From the NCBI GenBank assembly GCA_013398615.1, contig VZSR01003807.1:35523175-35587174 (forward strand): a stretch of DNA of 64,000 nucleotides, written 5' to 3'. Shown in pieces: positions 63,967 through 64,000 of this stretch. Under the pieces are notes generated by a model. That model worked only from the letters and a program-made list of their open reading frames with translations. It had not been told where the DNA came from and ran no database searches. The DNA comes from Brachypodius melanocephalos (Eukaryota; Chordata; Aves; Passeriformes; Pycnonotidae). Both the position numbers and the translations under genes were made by a program. Position 1 is the stretch's first letter. Every line of letters begins with the position of its first letter.

Positions 63967-64000
<34 letters not shown>
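63967..64000. repeat. Poly-A run reaching the window edge
   Basis: Thirty-four consecutive A run to the last base, so the true length is unknown. It is the longest homopolymer in the window. The preceding 200 bases show no retroposed element or polyadenylation signal, so a retrocopy tail is not supported. A long homopolymer at a contig end or sequencing breakpoint is a plain alternative. Confidence 0.9.

Noticed and set aside
1..64000. tRNA, rRNA and snoRNA genes
   Set aside because: No segment showed a tRNA cloverleaf with A/B boxes, rRNA signature text or paired C/D boxes on reading both strands. A covariance-model scan would be needed to exclude small ncRNAs.

Overview
The window looks like bird nuclear DNA. 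It is AT-rich (about 37% G+C by eye), CpG-poor and poor in repeats. Almost all recognisable transposon sequence is CR1-type LINE 3' ends plus a few endogenous-retrovirus-like LTRs. There are no Alu/B1-type SINEs, no L1, no operons and no dense coding, so it is not prokaryotic or viral. The LTR at 52.66-53.09 kb resembles ERVL-type LTRs I associate with songbirds, but I cannot fix the species.

I find no protein-coding exon, tRNA, rRNA or CRISPR array that I can support. The open frames are short (mostly 60-130 codons), often overlap on both strands, and have low-complexity or unrecognisable translations, except where they read through decayed CR1 reverse transcriptase. The window is best read as intergenic or deep intronic sequence, or a gene desert.

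Layout: 0.72-1.08 kb is a CpG-island-like patch, the best promoter candidate. 1.2-7.9 kb is unique AT-rich sequence. 7.96-8.69 kb is a CR1 on the minus strand. 8.7-13.2 kb is unique. 13.26-13.60 kb is a CR1 3' end on the minus strand. 13.6-34.1 kb is a long, almost repeat-free stretch. 34.12-34.97 kb is a CR1 on the plus strand. 36.3-36.5 kb holds a phased GCTCAGA motif array. 39.79-40.41 kb is a solo LTR. 42.35-42.54 kb has CCAAT/TATA promoter-like architecture. 44.45-45.38 kb is a second, different CR1 on the plus strand. 51.70-53.09 kb is a cluster of three LTR-like segments, one related to the 39.8 kb LTR. 57.75-57.84 kb and 61.93-62.12 kb are CR1 fragments. The window ends in 34 consecutive A.

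I found no convincing new multi-gene system. The observations most worth checking are the CpG-island patch, the promoter-like block at 42.4 kb, the phased array at 36.3 kb, the AT-rich hairpin at 43.4 kb and the LTR cluster. All need cross-species alignment or transcript data, which I could not run.
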